A stretch of 64,000 nucleotides of DNA. It comes from Latrodectus hesperus (lineage: Eukaryota > Arthropoda > Arachnida > Araneae > Theridiidae). Below are positions 40,804 through 51,700 of the stretch, piece after piece. The stretch covers positions 78,179,979 through 78,243,978 of the forward strand of contig CM075851.1 in assembly GCA_037975125.1 (NCBI GenBank), read 5' to 3'. Each line of letters begins with the position of its first letter. Position 1 is the first letter of the stretch. The notes beneath the pieces were generated by a model that saw only the letters and a list, made by a program, of their open reading frames with translations, made no database searches and had not been told where the DNA came from. The translations under genes and the position numbers were made by a program.

Positions 40804-40881
40804 ACAGACAAAGTTACAAAACAGTATGATACAAGATAAAATACAAACAAGGTTACAATATAGTATGATACCAGATTAAAT
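40804..40881. repeat. 2 x 39-bp tandem repeat in the LINE 3' UTR
   Basis: Units 40804-40842 and 40843-40881 share acaRacaaRgttacaa and gtatgatac, with 33 of 39 positions identical. The duplication is probably inherited from the source element. Confidence 0.8.
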
Positions 40882-40927
40882 ACAGATAAGAAATTTTACA
40901 TATGTACAGAGAACAGAAGAGGTGGAG

Positions 40928-41215
40928 TCAGCCATTGAATTGGTAGTGCATCTCTTGCAGTAGAATCTCCTGGATCCCCTTCCGGAAGCCTTTGTTGGAG
41001 AGGAGTTGTGGGGCTCTATCAGCTCTGGCAGAACTTGGGAAATGGCGTGTCTTGACATCAGTGTAGTGCTCACAGTCGAATATGACGTGATTGACGTATT
41101 GAGTCTCTCCATCATGTGGGCAGATGTCATCTTGTCCATGGAATCGTCTTCTATAGGTTCCAAAGGAACCATGACCGGTGAGGAACTGGTTGAAGTAGAA
41201 ATCTGCAGAGATTAA
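40928..41215 (-). pseudogene. C-terminal end of a LINE pol protein
   Basis: About 96 residues on the minus strand contain FNQFLTGHGSFGTYRRRF, then DDICPHDGETQYVNHVIFDC, ending in MHYQFNG and a stop at 40928. The GHG.FG.Y..RF string followed by a C-x-C...H...C zinc-knuckle-like segment is the standard tail of R1/jockey/LOA-type polyproteins, after the reverse transcriptase and RNase H regions. Here the second cysteine of the CPC pattern has become His (CPH). Upstream domains are missing by truncation. The ATG at 41227 lies in or next to flanking DNA and is not a natural start. Confidence 0.82.
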
Positions 41216-41227
41216 TAAACTAATCAT

Positions 41228-42449
41228 TCTGAAATATGTTGTACGTTATCTAATCATTATAAATTAAGAATAATAAATAATTGAAGAGAACTTATAATCG
41301 TAGTTTATTAGATCAGATTTAGTCTGTTCATTTTACAATGGATTCTCTACATCATCAATGCTCGAAAACGCAAGCATTAACATTTACAGTAATTTGAAGT
41401 GAAGGCTTGATTTTTAGATTTAGCTATCTCATCTCGTTTATTCAATGAAAATAATTATATAAATAAAGCCATAATGAATATCAATAATAATTATTAATTA
41501 ACTTAAATGTTATTCATTTACTTTACTTTGCTATCTCTACGGTTACTTTTTCACCCAAAGGTCAATGCGATAAGGACATGCAAATTAAAGTAGAATCCAA
41601 ACCACTATGAGCAGTCATTATTAAAGTAGAAACTGAACGCAAGTACAGCAGAACTGGTAGTCATAGCCTTAACCATTCAGCTGTCAGCTGAGTAATAGTT
41701 TTCCCTGGGTAAAACTATTTTATGGTTTTCAAACTCGTAAATTCATCATGCGTCATCACTAAATCATATACTGCTAATAAAATCCAATCGTTTTCTTTTC
41801 GTAAAGTAATGATAATCCAGTACTGATAAGCTTCTGTATAGCAAAATTAATTTTATTTAGAGGTTCTGATTTCACGTAATGAAGGTGATGCATTATAATT
41901 TAGTAAAATTTAAAATAATTGTTTATTTACAATATCATGTTAATGGTCTTAAAAAACTTTAGAGAAATGTTTGTTTTGAAACACTTATAAATAAGTGTTT
42001 ATCACTGATAGCATAAACAGCATTTTACATATTAAGTCAAAGTGCAAACTCGGGACTAAATATGACGAAATAGATATTGAATAACATTAGATCAACAGTT
42101 AGTCGGCTCGATTCCAATCTCAAAGAGGTAAACTAGTTAGAGCTCGAAATTCGTTTTTAACTGTAGGTATTGATCGAATTAGTTCCTGTGTTCATACCTT
42201 CAAAGGGTAAATAAACTACACCTGGTTTAAGAAGTAACTATTTTTGAGCAACTAAAGAGGATATCATGTTTTGTATATGAAGATATGTATATGTGAAATC
42301 TTGGAAATTTTTTCATGGTTCCTCTTTTCTACTCATATAAATGCGGATCACAAACAAAAAAATTTCTATCAGAAGTCATAGCGAAATGGAGATCTAAAAG
42401 AGAATTATAGCAGCCTTCAGCTGCTATGGTATCACAAAGTGGGATAATT

Positions 42450-42453
<4 letters not shown>
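41228..42453. other. AT-rich non-coding DNA
   Basis: It contains a decayed SINE-E-like segment (listed at 42085-42195) and a possible tRNA-like remnant on the minus strand near 41660-41700 (gctgaatggttaagg in that orientation). No gene is seen. Confidence 0.5.
42085..42195 (+). mobile_element. Decayed SINE-like repeat, family E
   Basis: The segment ending tttttaactgtaggtattgatcgaattagttcc closely matches the one at 57160-57205 (tttaaaactgtaagtcctgatcaaatcagtcc when split at its midpoint). Both have a tcgatt string upstream that could be the remains of a tRNA B box (gctcgattcc here). The ends are not definable. Confidence 0.45.

Positions 42454-42500
<47 letters not shown>
42454..42500. repeat. 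(TA)n array left of SINE A copy 2
   Basis: TA repeats run directly up to the SINE start. Together with 42803-42844 this is one array split by the insertion. Confidence 0.92.
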
Positions 42501-42504
<4 letters not shown>

Positions 42505-42800
42505 ACTGATGGCTGAGTGGTTAGCGCTCCTGACTCCTCAGCTGTGGGTCCTGGGTTCGAATCCCGGTTCGGGCATGGATGTTACTTTCTTTCTCTGTTC
42601 TCTCTGTTTTTCTCTATCTTTTCTTCCGTGATGATGTATGAATGTGGCTCACCCTATAAACGGGTTTGTGGTGGTATGACGCGGGTAACGCTACTCGCCT
42701 CTGTGACTTGGTTCACAGGTGCCCGCTGGGTAACGACAAATGAATAGCCGTTTCTGGTCTTGTTGTGGCATAGGGTTCAACTCTCAAGTGCCCGCCGTTG

Positions 42801-42802
<2 letters not shown>
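42501..42802 (+). mobile_element. tRNA-derived SINE, family A, copy 2
   Basis: This is collinear with 9054-9359 at about 90 percent identity. The A box TGGCTGAGTGG is at 42510-42520 and the B box GGTTCGAATCC at 42554-42564. It is inserted inside a (TA)n array, so any target duplication is hidden in the repeat and the last two bases (at) are ambiguous. Both copies end ...ttggaat, which fixes the family 3' end. The longest frame (42517-42747) starts within the tRNA head and is not a gene. Confidence 0.92.

Positions 42803-42844
<42 letters not shown>
42803..42844. repeat. (TA)n array right of SINE A copy 2
   Basis: Continuation of the array at 42454-42500 on the other side of the SINE. Confidence 0.92.
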
Positions 42845-42846
<2 letters not shown>

Positions 42847-44160
42847 TACAAAGTCACAAGAGCACAGAGTGAAACAATATGAGTATGAAAAAGCAAAAAT
42901 ATGTGTCTTTTAAATTATATATCTATGCTGGAACTTTTTGAATATAAAAATCAACAAATCCGTATGACAGAGTTTCCCATGAATTATTTAAATCAGCGAT
43001 CAAAGTAAAAGTTCATTTAAACTGAAGATAAGTGTAAACTATTAAATGCAATCACCAGATTTTCTTGGCAAAAATCTTATTAAAGCTACCTAACATCCAG
43101 CTTTGATGGCACTTTTAAGGATTCTTCGAAATACGTCAGATCGGAAAACTCGTTAATCCCCAATGGCATTCAGTGTAATGGCATATTTCACAGAAAGACA
43201 TTGGATTTTAAAAGACAGGAGAATTATATGCATGACTGTATGTTTAGATGAATAAAGCTTAAACTTTCTCCAAGTAAGACCTCGAATAACTTAGCTCTAA
43301 ATGTGATTTTACATTTAACTAAATGTCGTTGCATTTGTTCTTAAAAGTGATAAACTTTCGGCTGTTTCTAGTGTTTCTTGTAGTTTTAAGTATATATTTC
43401 CGAAAGAAAATCAAAAATTAAGTAAAGGAAATATTTATCCAATATCAAAACTTTGTAAAAAAGAAAGTATTTGTGGGGAGATTAACTATTAATTTTATTT
43501 TGTCTCTCCAAGTGCAGTTTATCTGAATTGGTCGTTGAACTTTTGCATTCTGATCTTGCGTTCAACAACTCGTGGGTTGGATTCTATGAGTCCATAGGAG
43601 ATATATCTATAGTGAATGTCTGTATCGGTATGAAATTCACTTTAAATTGTATACATATCACAAATTAAACCTCATGGATAAAAGATAAACCATAAAATGA
43701 TAAACAACTCAGGAACACTTCAATAAAGTATCAATGAATTTTTCCAGAAATCTGAATTTTGTTATTTTGTTGCTCATAACACTTTGAAATATTGAGAATT
43801 TTTAATATTTCTAACAATAAATATAATTCTTTTTAATAAACATAATTTTCAATAAATATAATTCTTAGCCAACCAGTTGGAATTTGTTACAGGGTAGTTC
43901 TTTGTGTACAAAGTGTGTTTGTTTTCTGAGGGGTTATTTCACAAACAGCGATATTTATAAAAGACTTCTCATCATCAATATATCGTATTTCCATTTCTAA
44001 AGGAAGGAAAAACAGAAAAATTTTAATCACTCACTCCAACAGACATATATTCAAAAATCAGAAATGCAACAAGCATTCCCATTTGTCTAACAGTGACTGG
44101 CATCTTCTAGAAATTTTACCATGTCTTACTAATAAGATAACGAGAATCTAATATGCCATA
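42845..44160. other. AT-rich non-coding DNA
   Basis: No gene is seen. At 43505-43660 a possible SINE-E relative occurs: gggttggattct resembles a decayed B box, followed by gaaattcactttaaattgta. Confidence 0.5.
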
Positions 44161-44179
44161 TTAACCCCTTGCCAGTGTC

Positions 44180-44242
44180 GCCCGAATTCAGTTCGGGCAA
44201 TTATTGCGTGCAGTATTTGTGATGCCCGAACTGAGTTCGGGC
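44180..44242. repeat. Paired 19-bp palindromes in the piggyBac left end
   Basis: gcccgaattcagttcgggc (44180-44198) and gcccgaactgagttcgggc (44224-44242) are spaced 44 bp apart start to start. The second is a perfect palindrome around its central G; the first is imperfect. A third weaker version (gtccgagctgagtttgc) lies near 44274. They occupy the subterminal position where piggyBac elements carry internal repeats bound by transposase. Confidence 0.8.
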
Positions 44243-44379
44243 AGAAGAAAAATTAACGTTTCTATTTTCTGAAGTCCGAGCTGAGTTTGCTTCTACTTTA
44301 GGATACTTAATTCCCTATTTTCCTAATAAATGACACAAGTGATCCTAGCTTTTTACCAATTCCAACTTTGTTTCTGAAG

Positions 44380-44860
44380 GTAGTCCATGACTACAACCAC
44401 ACTATGGGAGGTGATGTTCAAGTCGATCAACATCTTACAGACTTCCCGGTTGCTACAAAAGGAGGTAAAAAATATTACTAGAAAAATTTTTCCATCTCCT
44501 ACACCAGGCGTATAAATAACTCCTTTATTTTGCATACTTAAGCAGGAGTTGCGAGAAATATGAACTTCAGAAAATCAATTGTTGAACTATATAAACCAAA
44601 TGTTTTACTACCAGGACCAGATCGTCCTAGTGTAATCTTACTGCGCCTCACAAGTCGACACTTTTCAGAATACATCCCATCAATTGGGAAAAAATCTACT
44701 CCAACCAGGCAGTGTTTTATATGCTGTCGTAAAACCGATGAACAAGGGAAGAGAATAAGGCATGTGTGTGTGAGACAAGAGTTTATTGTAAAAAGTGCAA
44801 TATATAGGCTTTTAGGCAGTACCTTGTTTTGGGATATACCATACTGTAAAAGATTTGTAA
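44380..44860 (+). pseudogene. piggyBac transposase, C-terminal third, broken
   Basis: The frame reads VVHDYNHTMGGDVQVDQHL, then FPVATKGGKKYY and a TAG (44479-44481). After a TAA (44539-44541) it reads MNFRKSIVEL and LRLTSRHFSEYIPS, then the start of a Cys-rich domain (RQCFICCRK, RHVC). Beyond this the frame shifts: the family strings YCKKCNI and PCFGIYHT are found in the two other frames, ending at a TAA (44858-44860). The family has YN..MGGVD..DQ, whose Asp after GGV is the third catalytic residue. Here V and D are swapped (GGDV), so activity would be doubtful even without the stops. The first two catalytic residues are deleted. Confidence 0.88.
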
Positions 44861-46700
44861 AATTTATGTATTGAAAATCATATTGTGTTTTTATATTATA
44901 CTAGTTTATACTAGTTATATTTAGCTTCAAAATTTCGTTTAATTTGCTCAATACGAATAACATGTATGTGTAATCAATGTTTTATGTGTATGTAAAAATT
45001 ATAAATATAGTAGTTATTGTATTTAAAACTTTATTTTTGTAATAAAAAAACATTTTCTAACTCTTATAATAATATAAAGAATAAAATTAAACAGTCAAAA
45101 AATGTTTCCATTTTTGGTCCATTTTTCTGAAATATATGTCACAGTTAAGGGGTTAAAGACATTAATTAGTGATCAATCATAAGAATTTTGATGAGAATAA
45201 ATAATAATTAAGTTTATTCCAATTTAAAACCACCACGTGAGCCAAGGTAAAAATAAGAATCCGCTTTTGTTGTACTAATCAACATCAACTGCACAGCTGG
45301 AACTGAAACAGAGGATAGTGACTGATAATAGTACTAGAAAACATAAATTTTATATCTAATATACTAAATGCCACGTATAATTTTTACGGCTAGAAATTTG
45401 ATTTGATTTCTTGAGTGAATTCTCAATGTTGCTATATATAATTTACACTTCTTTTTTATATCTTATTTTTTCTCCAAGAACATTTTGCCACAAGCATAAT
45501 AGATATCTAAGGGCTGGAACTTAAATAGCTTATTTAAACATTTTCTCGTATTTGCCATTCAGGAAGACTTTTCATAGATATTGAGCAGTCAATTCTCTCC
45601 GACAATTATCACACAAAAAAACAAACACAACATCTGACTCTCGTTATTCAGTCATAGCTAGGATCGAAGCCGAAAAAGTAATTGTTTTCGTGAGTGAACA
45701 GAAATTGGTTCAAGATTACTCGAGAGTGAGATATCCATGTATTTCAAACGACCATATCTTTTTCCACAGATATGAAATGGAAGTATAGAAAAGGGGAAAT
45801 AGCTTAAATTTCAAAATTATAAAACATCCTCATTGAAGTTTGTTTTGTAAACCAATGAAAATAATTTTCCTAATTTCAATATGAATTTAATAGTACATAC
45901 TTTGGAAAAAGCCCAGGGTCTGATGTATATAATATGTAAAATAATAATAAACCTTTATCTTTTGTGAAAATTGTTTTTGTGATTAAGTTCATAAATATAA
46001 AATGGATAATTTAACAAATATTAAAAAATACAATGAAATACAATACACTTGTAACTGAGAATACAACTGTATTTTTAATCTGATCACAATAATAAATTTA
46101 ATACACTTATTACCAAAAATTTGTAACTTTTTATCACCCTTAGCTTTCTTTCATCAAGTTATTTAGGATAGAGGTTTATAATAAAGTTATTTCAAATCCA
46201 TATTGGATTCAACTATCTACATAAATTTTCATCAGGGAATTCTTATGAAAAGAAGTTTGCTTAGTTGTAAAAAATATCTGTTTAGCAAAGATTGAGAAAA
46301 TTTTGAAATTTTATATAAATTTGGAAAAAGTACTTTTTTACTTCAAATATAAAAAAGGATGTAGGATAGAAGTGACTGAAAAGCAGCATACAGACTCATA
46401 CAATTTTATTACAGAATCGAATTTTATACAAAAGAAATCTTATTTTATAAGGGCAGTGATTTTCATTTTCAATAAAAGTTGAATAAGCACTTGCAACTTC
46501 AGGCATATTCAAAACTGAACACCTCCCAAAAATTTATAACCTTTATAAGTGGTGGAAAAATATTTTTATTTCATTTATTTGTAAAAGTACTTTTATTATT
46601 ACATTAAAATTAGTCTGTTAAAAATTTATTTTACATACAAATTGATTTCTTCCCATCAGTCAAATAATTACGCATATATAACTATAGAAAAAATATACAA

Positions 46701-46805
46701 TACTAATTTCAATAGAGATTTCGTTCCATAGAAATTGGTATTTTATATTTTTCAAACATCAAATAAGTATATTTTATTTAATGTTTGAAAAATATGAAAT
46801 TAGTA
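46701..46805. repeat. 22-bp stem hairpin nested in a 10-bp outer inverted repeat
   Basis: 46745-46766 (atatttttcaaacatc...) pairs with 46774-46795 at 21 of 22 positions across a 7-nt loop. Outer arms tactaatttc (46701-46710) and gaaattagta (46796-46805) also pair exactly, with 34 extra bases on the left between the outer and inner arms. It may be a small palindromic element with a later insertion. Confidence 0.7.
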
Positions 46806-47204
46806 TAATAGAAGTAAATTTAAATGTAAAATTTATATAACTGAAGAATGGGTTAATAACTTCTTTCATATTAAAGTGTGAAATTCATTGCTTTAAGATA
46901 CAAACCTAATATGTTATTCTTTTTATCAAATCAAATTAGAAAAAATTGTGTCTTTATAGTTTTAAAATAAAATCTCTTAAAAATACAATATAAAAGTTCC
47001 TTTAATGTTTGGTGAACCGAACAAGAAGTCTTAAAGAAAATACACTTAAAACTCTTATGACTCTGAATTGTATTTCGGAAAAAAAGCCTTTGATGTCAAA
47101 TTCGAAAATCATTCTGTGGAACAAAATGGCGCTGTAGGGACGCAGATGCAGAAATGTTTTCCTCCTTAAAGTATACTTAAAAGAACAAAGAAAAAGGCCT
47201 AAAA

Positions 47205-47489
47205 ATGTCATCTGTCATTATGATATTGCTTTCTTTCTTGGGTGTTCTTTTAGGATTGATCTCTAAATTGTTGACAACGTCGTCTTTATTGGCGAAAGAA
47301 CTCGCCACCTCTCTCTGTTATTACTATTTTATACCACTGTTCTTGGCTTCATTATTGGCTGATATGGGTGGTATTAGGAATACAAAAAAAAGACTACTTC
47401 CGCGCTATTTTTCTTTGATCTTCAAATTACTTCCTTCTGGTAAATTCATATATAAATTGTTGGCGTCCTTTTTGTTAGAAATGGCGTGA
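47205..47489 (+). CDS. Hypothetical 94-codon ATG frame, hydrophobic, unsupported
   Basis: Starts ATG in an aaaa-ATG-t context and ends TGA. Residues 1-25 and about 40-52 are strongly hydrophobic, followed by a basic segment (NTKKRLLPR). I recognise no family, see no splice or promoter evidence, and note an overlapping antisense frame upstream. It is most likely a chance frame; it is listed because it is one of the few frames with a proper ATG and less A/T bias. Confidence 0.12.
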   Translation: MSSVIMILLSFLGVLLGLISKLLTTSSLLAKELATSLCYYYFIPLFLASLLADMGGIRNTKKRLLPRYFSLIFKLLPSGKFIYKLLASFLLEMA

Positions 47490-48031
47490 AACATGTCAGT
47501 CTTTTTCTTTTGGACTACTTATATTTTCGAGAATAAATTGTAAACTTATGAGAAATAAATGTGGAATTTCTTTCCCAATTTGTCTTACTAAGCGACAAAA
47601 AGAGAATTATATAAATAAAATAACTGAGTTGGGGAAGTTCTTTCATTATATTTAAGTGGAAGCAAAAGAAATTTAAAAGAATTCTTTTTTGCAAATTTTA
47701 ATTAAAACAACCTAATTGAAATAAACATTCACTTTATAAAAAACACCACTTTAATATAAACTTCCACACTCAATACGAGAATTATCTTCTTTTTGGATTA
47801 ATGTGTTAAATTATTGTGATGCATCGTTGAAATAGTATCATTTAGTGTGGACACATATGGCACAATTTGGGTGGAAATCGAGAGATTTTTAAAAAAATTA
47901 AAACATTCAAGCAAAGTGCTTTATTTAGAATGAATCTAGTGTTTGGAAAATAGTGATTTCTATACTTACTCAACTAAAAACTGTTTATTGAAGAAGACAT
48001 GCTTAATTTTAAATTTTTGTCAGTTCAAATG

Positions 48032-48103
48032 CGCTGGTGTGGCATGGAAAAGAGAGGGCCAGCTCAGATGTCGTTACTTGACAGTAATTCGAAATTAGTA
48101 GGC
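48032..48103 (+). mobile_element. Fragment of SINE family B
   Basis: cgctggtgtggcRtgga, gccagctcagRtgt and cgaaatta-rtaggc align with 30190-30265 of the full copy, with several small gaps. Neither end of the family is present. A local duplication of taggcttcat follows at 48100-48128. Confidence 0.7.
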
Positions 48104-48168
48104 TTCATAGGAAGTAATAGGCTTCATTAGCAGGAAATGTATGAAAAACTCCTCGACATCAATTTCTT

Positions 48169-48397
48169 AGGGTGCTCCGTGGCTGAGTGGTCAAAGTATC
48201 ACTCCGCTAATCGCTTGAGAGCGTAGGAGTGTGGGTTCGATTCCCGCCATGGCCCTGGGTGTTTTCTTCGTTATTCTTCTGTGGTTGTACATCTGTCATT
48301 GTTCTATTTGTCCTATTAACGACGAAGACTTACAAGCGGATCTCAAGAATCAAGCATACAAGTCTGAATATATGTAATGTAATAAATAAATAAATAA
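48169..48397 (+). mobile_element. tRNA-Ser-like SINE, family C, with (AAAT)n tail
   Basis: The roughly 229-bp retroposon is flanked by an 11-bp duplication atcaatttctt (48158-48168, 48398-48408). Its tRNA-like head has an A box TGGCTGAGTGG (48180-48190), an anticodon-loop-like CGCTAAT, a long variable arm and a B box GGTTCGATTCC (48234-48244). The class II shape and CGCTAAT point to a tRNA-Ser(GCU) origin. A roughly 110-bp body and an aataaataaataaat tail follow. It is not a functional tRNA gene: the head runs directly into SINE body without a T-run terminator. Confidence 0.9.
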
Positions 48398-48408
48398 ATC
48401 AATTTCTT

Positions 48409-48756
<348 letters not shown>

Positions 48757-48761
48757 TTTAA

Positions 48762-51700
48762 AACTTAAAATACTTAATTTATTACAATTTACTTTCATCA
48801 AGTTGCATATCTTATAATACGATTGCGATACATACCTTATAAGATTAAACATGTGATTTATTATAGTATTAACTTTACCTAATTTTACTGTCTGAAGAGA
48901 ATAGTATGTTAACTAATAATTAAATTTTATAAAACAAGAGTAATAATTTTTTTATAATAATGAAATTTTATTAATAAGTAAAATGAAACTTGTTAATAAT
49001 TATTATAAATGGTTATGTAAATTCAAGATCAATAAAACTTTCGACTATAAGATAATAAAAGTTTATTTTCAGTAAATTTTCATAAGCTATTTATAAGTTA
49101 ACTTCTGGATTTTTGCTATTAAAAAAATAGGAGTGAAAAATTCCCTAAATAGTTCATTTAGATTAGATATTTTACCAATACGATGCACTTACTTTAAAAA
49201 AAAAATTATTATCATCAACATAATAATATCATTGTCAAACCATTGATTTGATAGTGTGTTTTTTTACCCTAATAACCATTTGACACTGTCTCTGAAAGAA
49301 TATTCCATTTAGTTATCAGACAATTAGTTGGAACCACAGGGAAAACCGCCAAACAACCTAAACGCCAAAAAAGATTAGGAAAGGCAACATGGCGTTCTGA
49401 CGTCATACCTCCGGAAATTGCTCCTCGCCGTGGTTGATACGGAAATTCAGTTGTTAAGCGTTAATAGTAACAGAATTAGCGAACGATAAAGTAGAAGAGT
49501 GTTAGTTCCTGAAATCACCGTTAACTCGTTTCGTGATAAGTTCGCCAAATATTTTGCATCGATTTTTCTTCCCGAAACAAACATTTCGAATAGATTTGAA
49601 AATACGTTTGTTCTTTGCATTGAAAATAGTATTTCAAATGACGTACTTTTCATAGTGCTGATTAAGAAGAATTCGAATAAAGTTATAAAAAAAATGTTGT
49701 TTGAAGGAAAATTATTGCTAGATTTCATAAGTAACTTGGTTAAAAGATGAATATAGTAATTATTATTTTGCATGGCACTTTAATATTGAATGGTCTTTAC
49801 CTTCAGGGATTAATTTCCATTGATGATAAATCATAGCCATGTGTTACAATGGAATAAACCATGAAAATTCCCAAGCACTTACCTCGACAGATTTGTATAT
49901 AGAAAGCAGAAACATCACGTGATTAGGATGTAGTCCGTCATATTTCACCTTATACTTCACAATCCTCTCACTAGGCTACAGTTATTTGTTGTTGGCATAG
50001 ACATCTTATTCCAATGCCTAAAACTTGATGGATGATGCTGTGATAAAACTTAAAACGTTTATATTAGATTAAGCAATTTTTTAAAATGTACTTGTAGGAA
50101 AACAAAAAATGGTTGCATTTCTTCATATCGTGTTTAAGAAATTTCTCACTGTTTTCTTTATTATTTAATTTTAAGATAGTGGTATGAAAACCAATATCTT
50201 TTAAACTTCAAGTCAGTTTTAAAAATTAAATTGAATGATTTCATAGATTTGAGGGTAAATCCTTGAGATATGGAGAAAGACATGGAAGTTGATTAGCGTT
50301 ACTTTTAATATCATTTTTAAAATCATATCCAGGTACATTCCTGTGTTGAAATCTCATTCTAAGTAAGATGCATGGTTGTTGGTCAATACAGACTTTCAGA
50401 TCTAATTTATGAATTTACTTTGAACACTTTCCTTGGGTCGAGTTTTAATCTTATGTAATGTAGATTGATGTTAATTTGTTTATTTAAATCATATATAGCT
50501 ATTAGCCCTGAATGTTTTTCTGAATCGAGTTCTAGATTCGGAGAAAAGCGTGAGTTGGTGCTGTTTTAAAGATCATGCTTAGGAATTACTCCTTGAGTTT
50601 TTCATCTGTCAAGCTCTAATCCTCCAAATTTTTAGTCTAATTAAATTCCTGAAAGTTACTAACTCGAATTTCTATAGAACACCATGGTATTTTCTCAGAA
50701 TTTTCCGGAAACCGTTGCCAGTACTTCTCAACGCAGCTATCTAGCATACTTACTCATTGACACTCCAAATGGAACTCAACCTAGTCACATCAAAACATTG
50801 CCTCTTAGAGGTCATAAAACTATTTAATTCAGGCACCACTGCTAATACCAGTGTTAAGAGAAACATTTCAGTCTAATAAATTATCTCTACTTATTCTTAA
50901 AATCGTGTTAAAAAGTAACCCGCTATTACATTGTTTAGTTACTCGGTATTAGAATTTCCAGTAACTATTTTCTGTGTTTCACTGTGACTTTACAGATTGA
51001 TATTAATATACAAATAATAAAAATAGTACCTAAAATGTTGTCAATGTTAATCTGCTTATCATTTATCTATGCGTTACCTATATAATACTTTGTGATGTTT
51101 TATCTGAGAATAAAATCCCAGACATCATTGTCAAATGGTTGCACAACTTCTCACAGCCATTAAATATACAAAGCATTTAAATAATAATTTTTGATGTAAT
51201 ATAATAATAGTTTTGATATTAAAAATAAGTCCTATCTTTTTTAAATTTATTTCAATAATAAGTTAATAGATTATGGTAACTATTAAATATTTACTAAAGA
51301 ACACAATTTAATAATAAAATTTATTTTTATTAACTTAACTATCAAAACATTTAATCCCATCAAATTTCTCTTTCCTCGTTCTTAAATGCTTCAAATAATC
51401 TTGTAGTTTATACGTATAATTTCATAATTTTTATTCATAAAAAATATATTATAAGATATATTATAAGATATATGTATATATATATATATATTATTAAATA
51501 TAACATTATAATATTTTATACATACATCATACATTAAATAAAAAATAGGTAATAATAATAGTTTTAAAAGATTAATAATGGAAACGTCAAAAAGTTTCAA
51601 AATGGCATTATTTATAAAATTATTTGCATTATAAGTTTTTAAAATATGTTCATGTAAATTTATTAATGTCTTTAAGGAGCACTCTTGTTTTTCAAATTGT

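Larger units (their letters stand above)
40550..41222 (-). mobile_element. 5'-truncated non-LTR retrotransposon (R1/LOA-like), 3' end only
   Basis: Read on the minus strand, the end of a LINE open frame is followed by about 375 bp of GC-richer 3' untranslated sequence. The 5' boundary is near 41215-41222, where family-like coding ends and A/T-rich DNA begins. The 3' boundary is near 40550. I find no clear target-site duplication. 5' truncation is the usual fate of LINE insertions. Confidence 0.75.
44161..45156 (+). mobile_element. piggyBac-like element, internally deleted (996 bp with TTAA)
   Basis: It starts TTAA-CCCCTTGCCAGTG and ends CACAGTTAAGGGG-TTAA, so TTAA target duplications flank terminal inverted repeats that begin CCCCTT. 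The 13-bp ends match at 10 of 13 positions. Full piggyBac elements are about 2.3-2.5 kb. Here most of the transposase gene is missing and only its 3' third remains. The left end has two 19-bp palindromes (listed separately). Confidence 0.9.
45157..48031. other. AT-rich non-coding DNA
   Basis: No gene is recognised. Contents listed separately are a hairpin at 46701-46805 and an ATG frame at 47205-47489. Confidence 0.5.

Noticed and set aside
41006..41215. 69-codon plus-strand frame and the 98-codon minus frame at 40876-41172
   Set aside because: Shadow frames of the LINE C-terminal coding at 40928-41215.
44353..44535. 60-codon minus-strand frame
   Set aside because: Antisense to the piggyBac relic, whose MGG..DQ motif reads on the plus strand.
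48169..48260. Possible functional tRNA-Ser gene
   Set aside because: It is followed by SINE body and tail within a target-site duplication and has no T-run terminator after the head. The same reasoning applies to the heads at 9054, 42501 and 52507.
49398..49405. tgacgtca as evidence of a promoter
   Set aside because: An 8-bp palindrome is not decisive in 64 kb and no gene is confirmed next to it; it is kept only as a note under the patch.
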